In this document: positions 5,964-6,290 of the stretch, piece by piece
How the letters are laid out: every line of letters begins with the position of its first letter
Numbering within the stretch: the stretch's first letter is position 1
DNA from: Phenylobacterium sp.
Lineage (GTDB): Bacteria > Pseudomonadota > Alphaproteobacteria > Caulobacterales > Caulobacteraceae
Length of the DNA: 6,290 bases
Direction: 5' to 3'
Assembly: GCA_028291285.1 (NCBI GenBank)
Contig: JAQGIJ010000029.1
Span: 1 to 6,290 of the forward strand
Made by a program: the position numbers and the translations under genes
The notes under the pieces: generated by a model
The model's input: the letters and a program-made list of their open reading frames with translations, nothing else
Database searches by the model: none
Told to the model about the DNA's origin: nothing

Positions 5964-6290
5964 TCAGGGCTGGGCGGCGGTGATCGTCCCGCTGGCCGTC
6001 TCGGGGTGCAGCTCGCCCATGAAGCCGTAGCGCCCCGGCTCGAGCGGCCCGATCTCGAAGCTCGCCTTCCCGTGCGGGGTCACGTCCTGTTCGACGTGCA
6101 GGTCCTCGCTGTCGAACTCCTCGCTGGCGGCATCCTCGTTGCGCAGCTCGATGCGGATGCGCTGGCCCGCGGGGACGGTCAGCTGGTCCGGACTGAACCG
6201 GTGGTCCTTGAGCACCAGCGTGAAAGCGCGGGGCGGCTCGGCGTGGGCCGCGCCCGTCAGCAGGGCTCCGGCGGCGAAGGCGGCGATCAG
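5964..6290 (-). CDS. exported cupredoxin-domain protein (EfeO/Cupredoxin_1-like), 5' truncated
   Basis: The frame is open to the right edge, so the start codon is missing; 108 residues are visible. Visible residues 1-17 are the tail of a Sec signal peptide (hydrophobic Ala/Leu stretch ending AHA, then EPP), placing the protein in the periplasm. A GTG at 6213-6215 lies inside the mature domain and is not the start. The rest is a single cupredoxin-like fold: FTLVLKDHRFSPDQLTVPAG (23-42), NEDAASEEFDSEDLHVEQ (about 51-68), GPLEPGRYGFMGELHPETASG (about 81-101), then a final beta strand. The Cys ligand of blue copper proteins is absent; the acidic EEF/SED cluster, H65, M91 and H95 are the visible metal-ligand candidates. 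Proteins of this type often neighbour FTR1-type iron permeases, but no permease is visible here and any such partner would lie beyond the right edge. Metal identity is not resolved. Confidence 0.82.
   Translation of the reverse strand: MIAAFAAGALLTGAAHAEPPRAFTLVLKDHRFSPDQLTVPAGQRIRIELRNEDAASEEFDSEDLHVEQDVTPHGKASFEIGPLEPGRYGFMGELHPETASGTITAAQP

Overview
The base composition is very GC-rich, with strong G/C preference at third codon positions, and the gene families present suggest an alphaproteobacterium. Caulobacteraceae (Caulobacter or Phenylobacterium-like) is my best guess, made from general resemblance and not from any alignment. The window holds six protein genes, two of them cut by its edges, and one clear structured RNA. 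I see no tRNA, rRNA, insertion sequence, integrase or CRISPR array.

Layout: positions 2-1477 (+) carry the 3' part of a three-module regulator/oxidoreductase: a cyclic-nucleotide-binding domain, a thioredoxin/glutaredoxin-like domain, and a thioredoxin-reductase-like FAD/NAD(P) module that lacks the usual CxxC. A nitrobindin-like haem beta-barrel protein follows at 1541-2194 (+). After a 148-base gap come a chromate-efflux transporter (chrA, 2343-3749, +) and, 20 bases later, an exported protein with two DUF1259 (LppY/LpqO) repeats (3770-4654, +), probably one operon. A CaCA-family cation antiporter (4705-5712, -) converges on that pair. A cupredoxin-like exported protein (5964-6290, -) runs off the right edge and lies upstream of the antiporter in the same direction.

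The most informative element is the 251-base gap between the cupredoxin and antiporter genes. On the minus strand it contains a complete yybP-ykoY (manganese) riboswitch aptamer at about 5783-5888: the conserved GGAGUAGC segment after P1, three hairpins of a four-way junction, a CGUCAAC loop, and GCGAGACC closing P1. A promoter-like pair of hexamers lies just upstream. Downstream there are mutually exclusive pairings around a weak Shine-Dalgarno and the start codon, suggesting translational control. This makes it likely that the 'Na+/Ca2+ exchanger-like' gene serves manganese efflux or homeostasis.

Taken together, the window is a metal and redox stress neighbourhood: chromate export, a Mn-responsive cation antiporter, a cupredoxin of the type often associated with iron uptake, a haem/NO-type barrel and a flavin oxidoreductase. 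Joint regulation of these units is not shown by the sequence.
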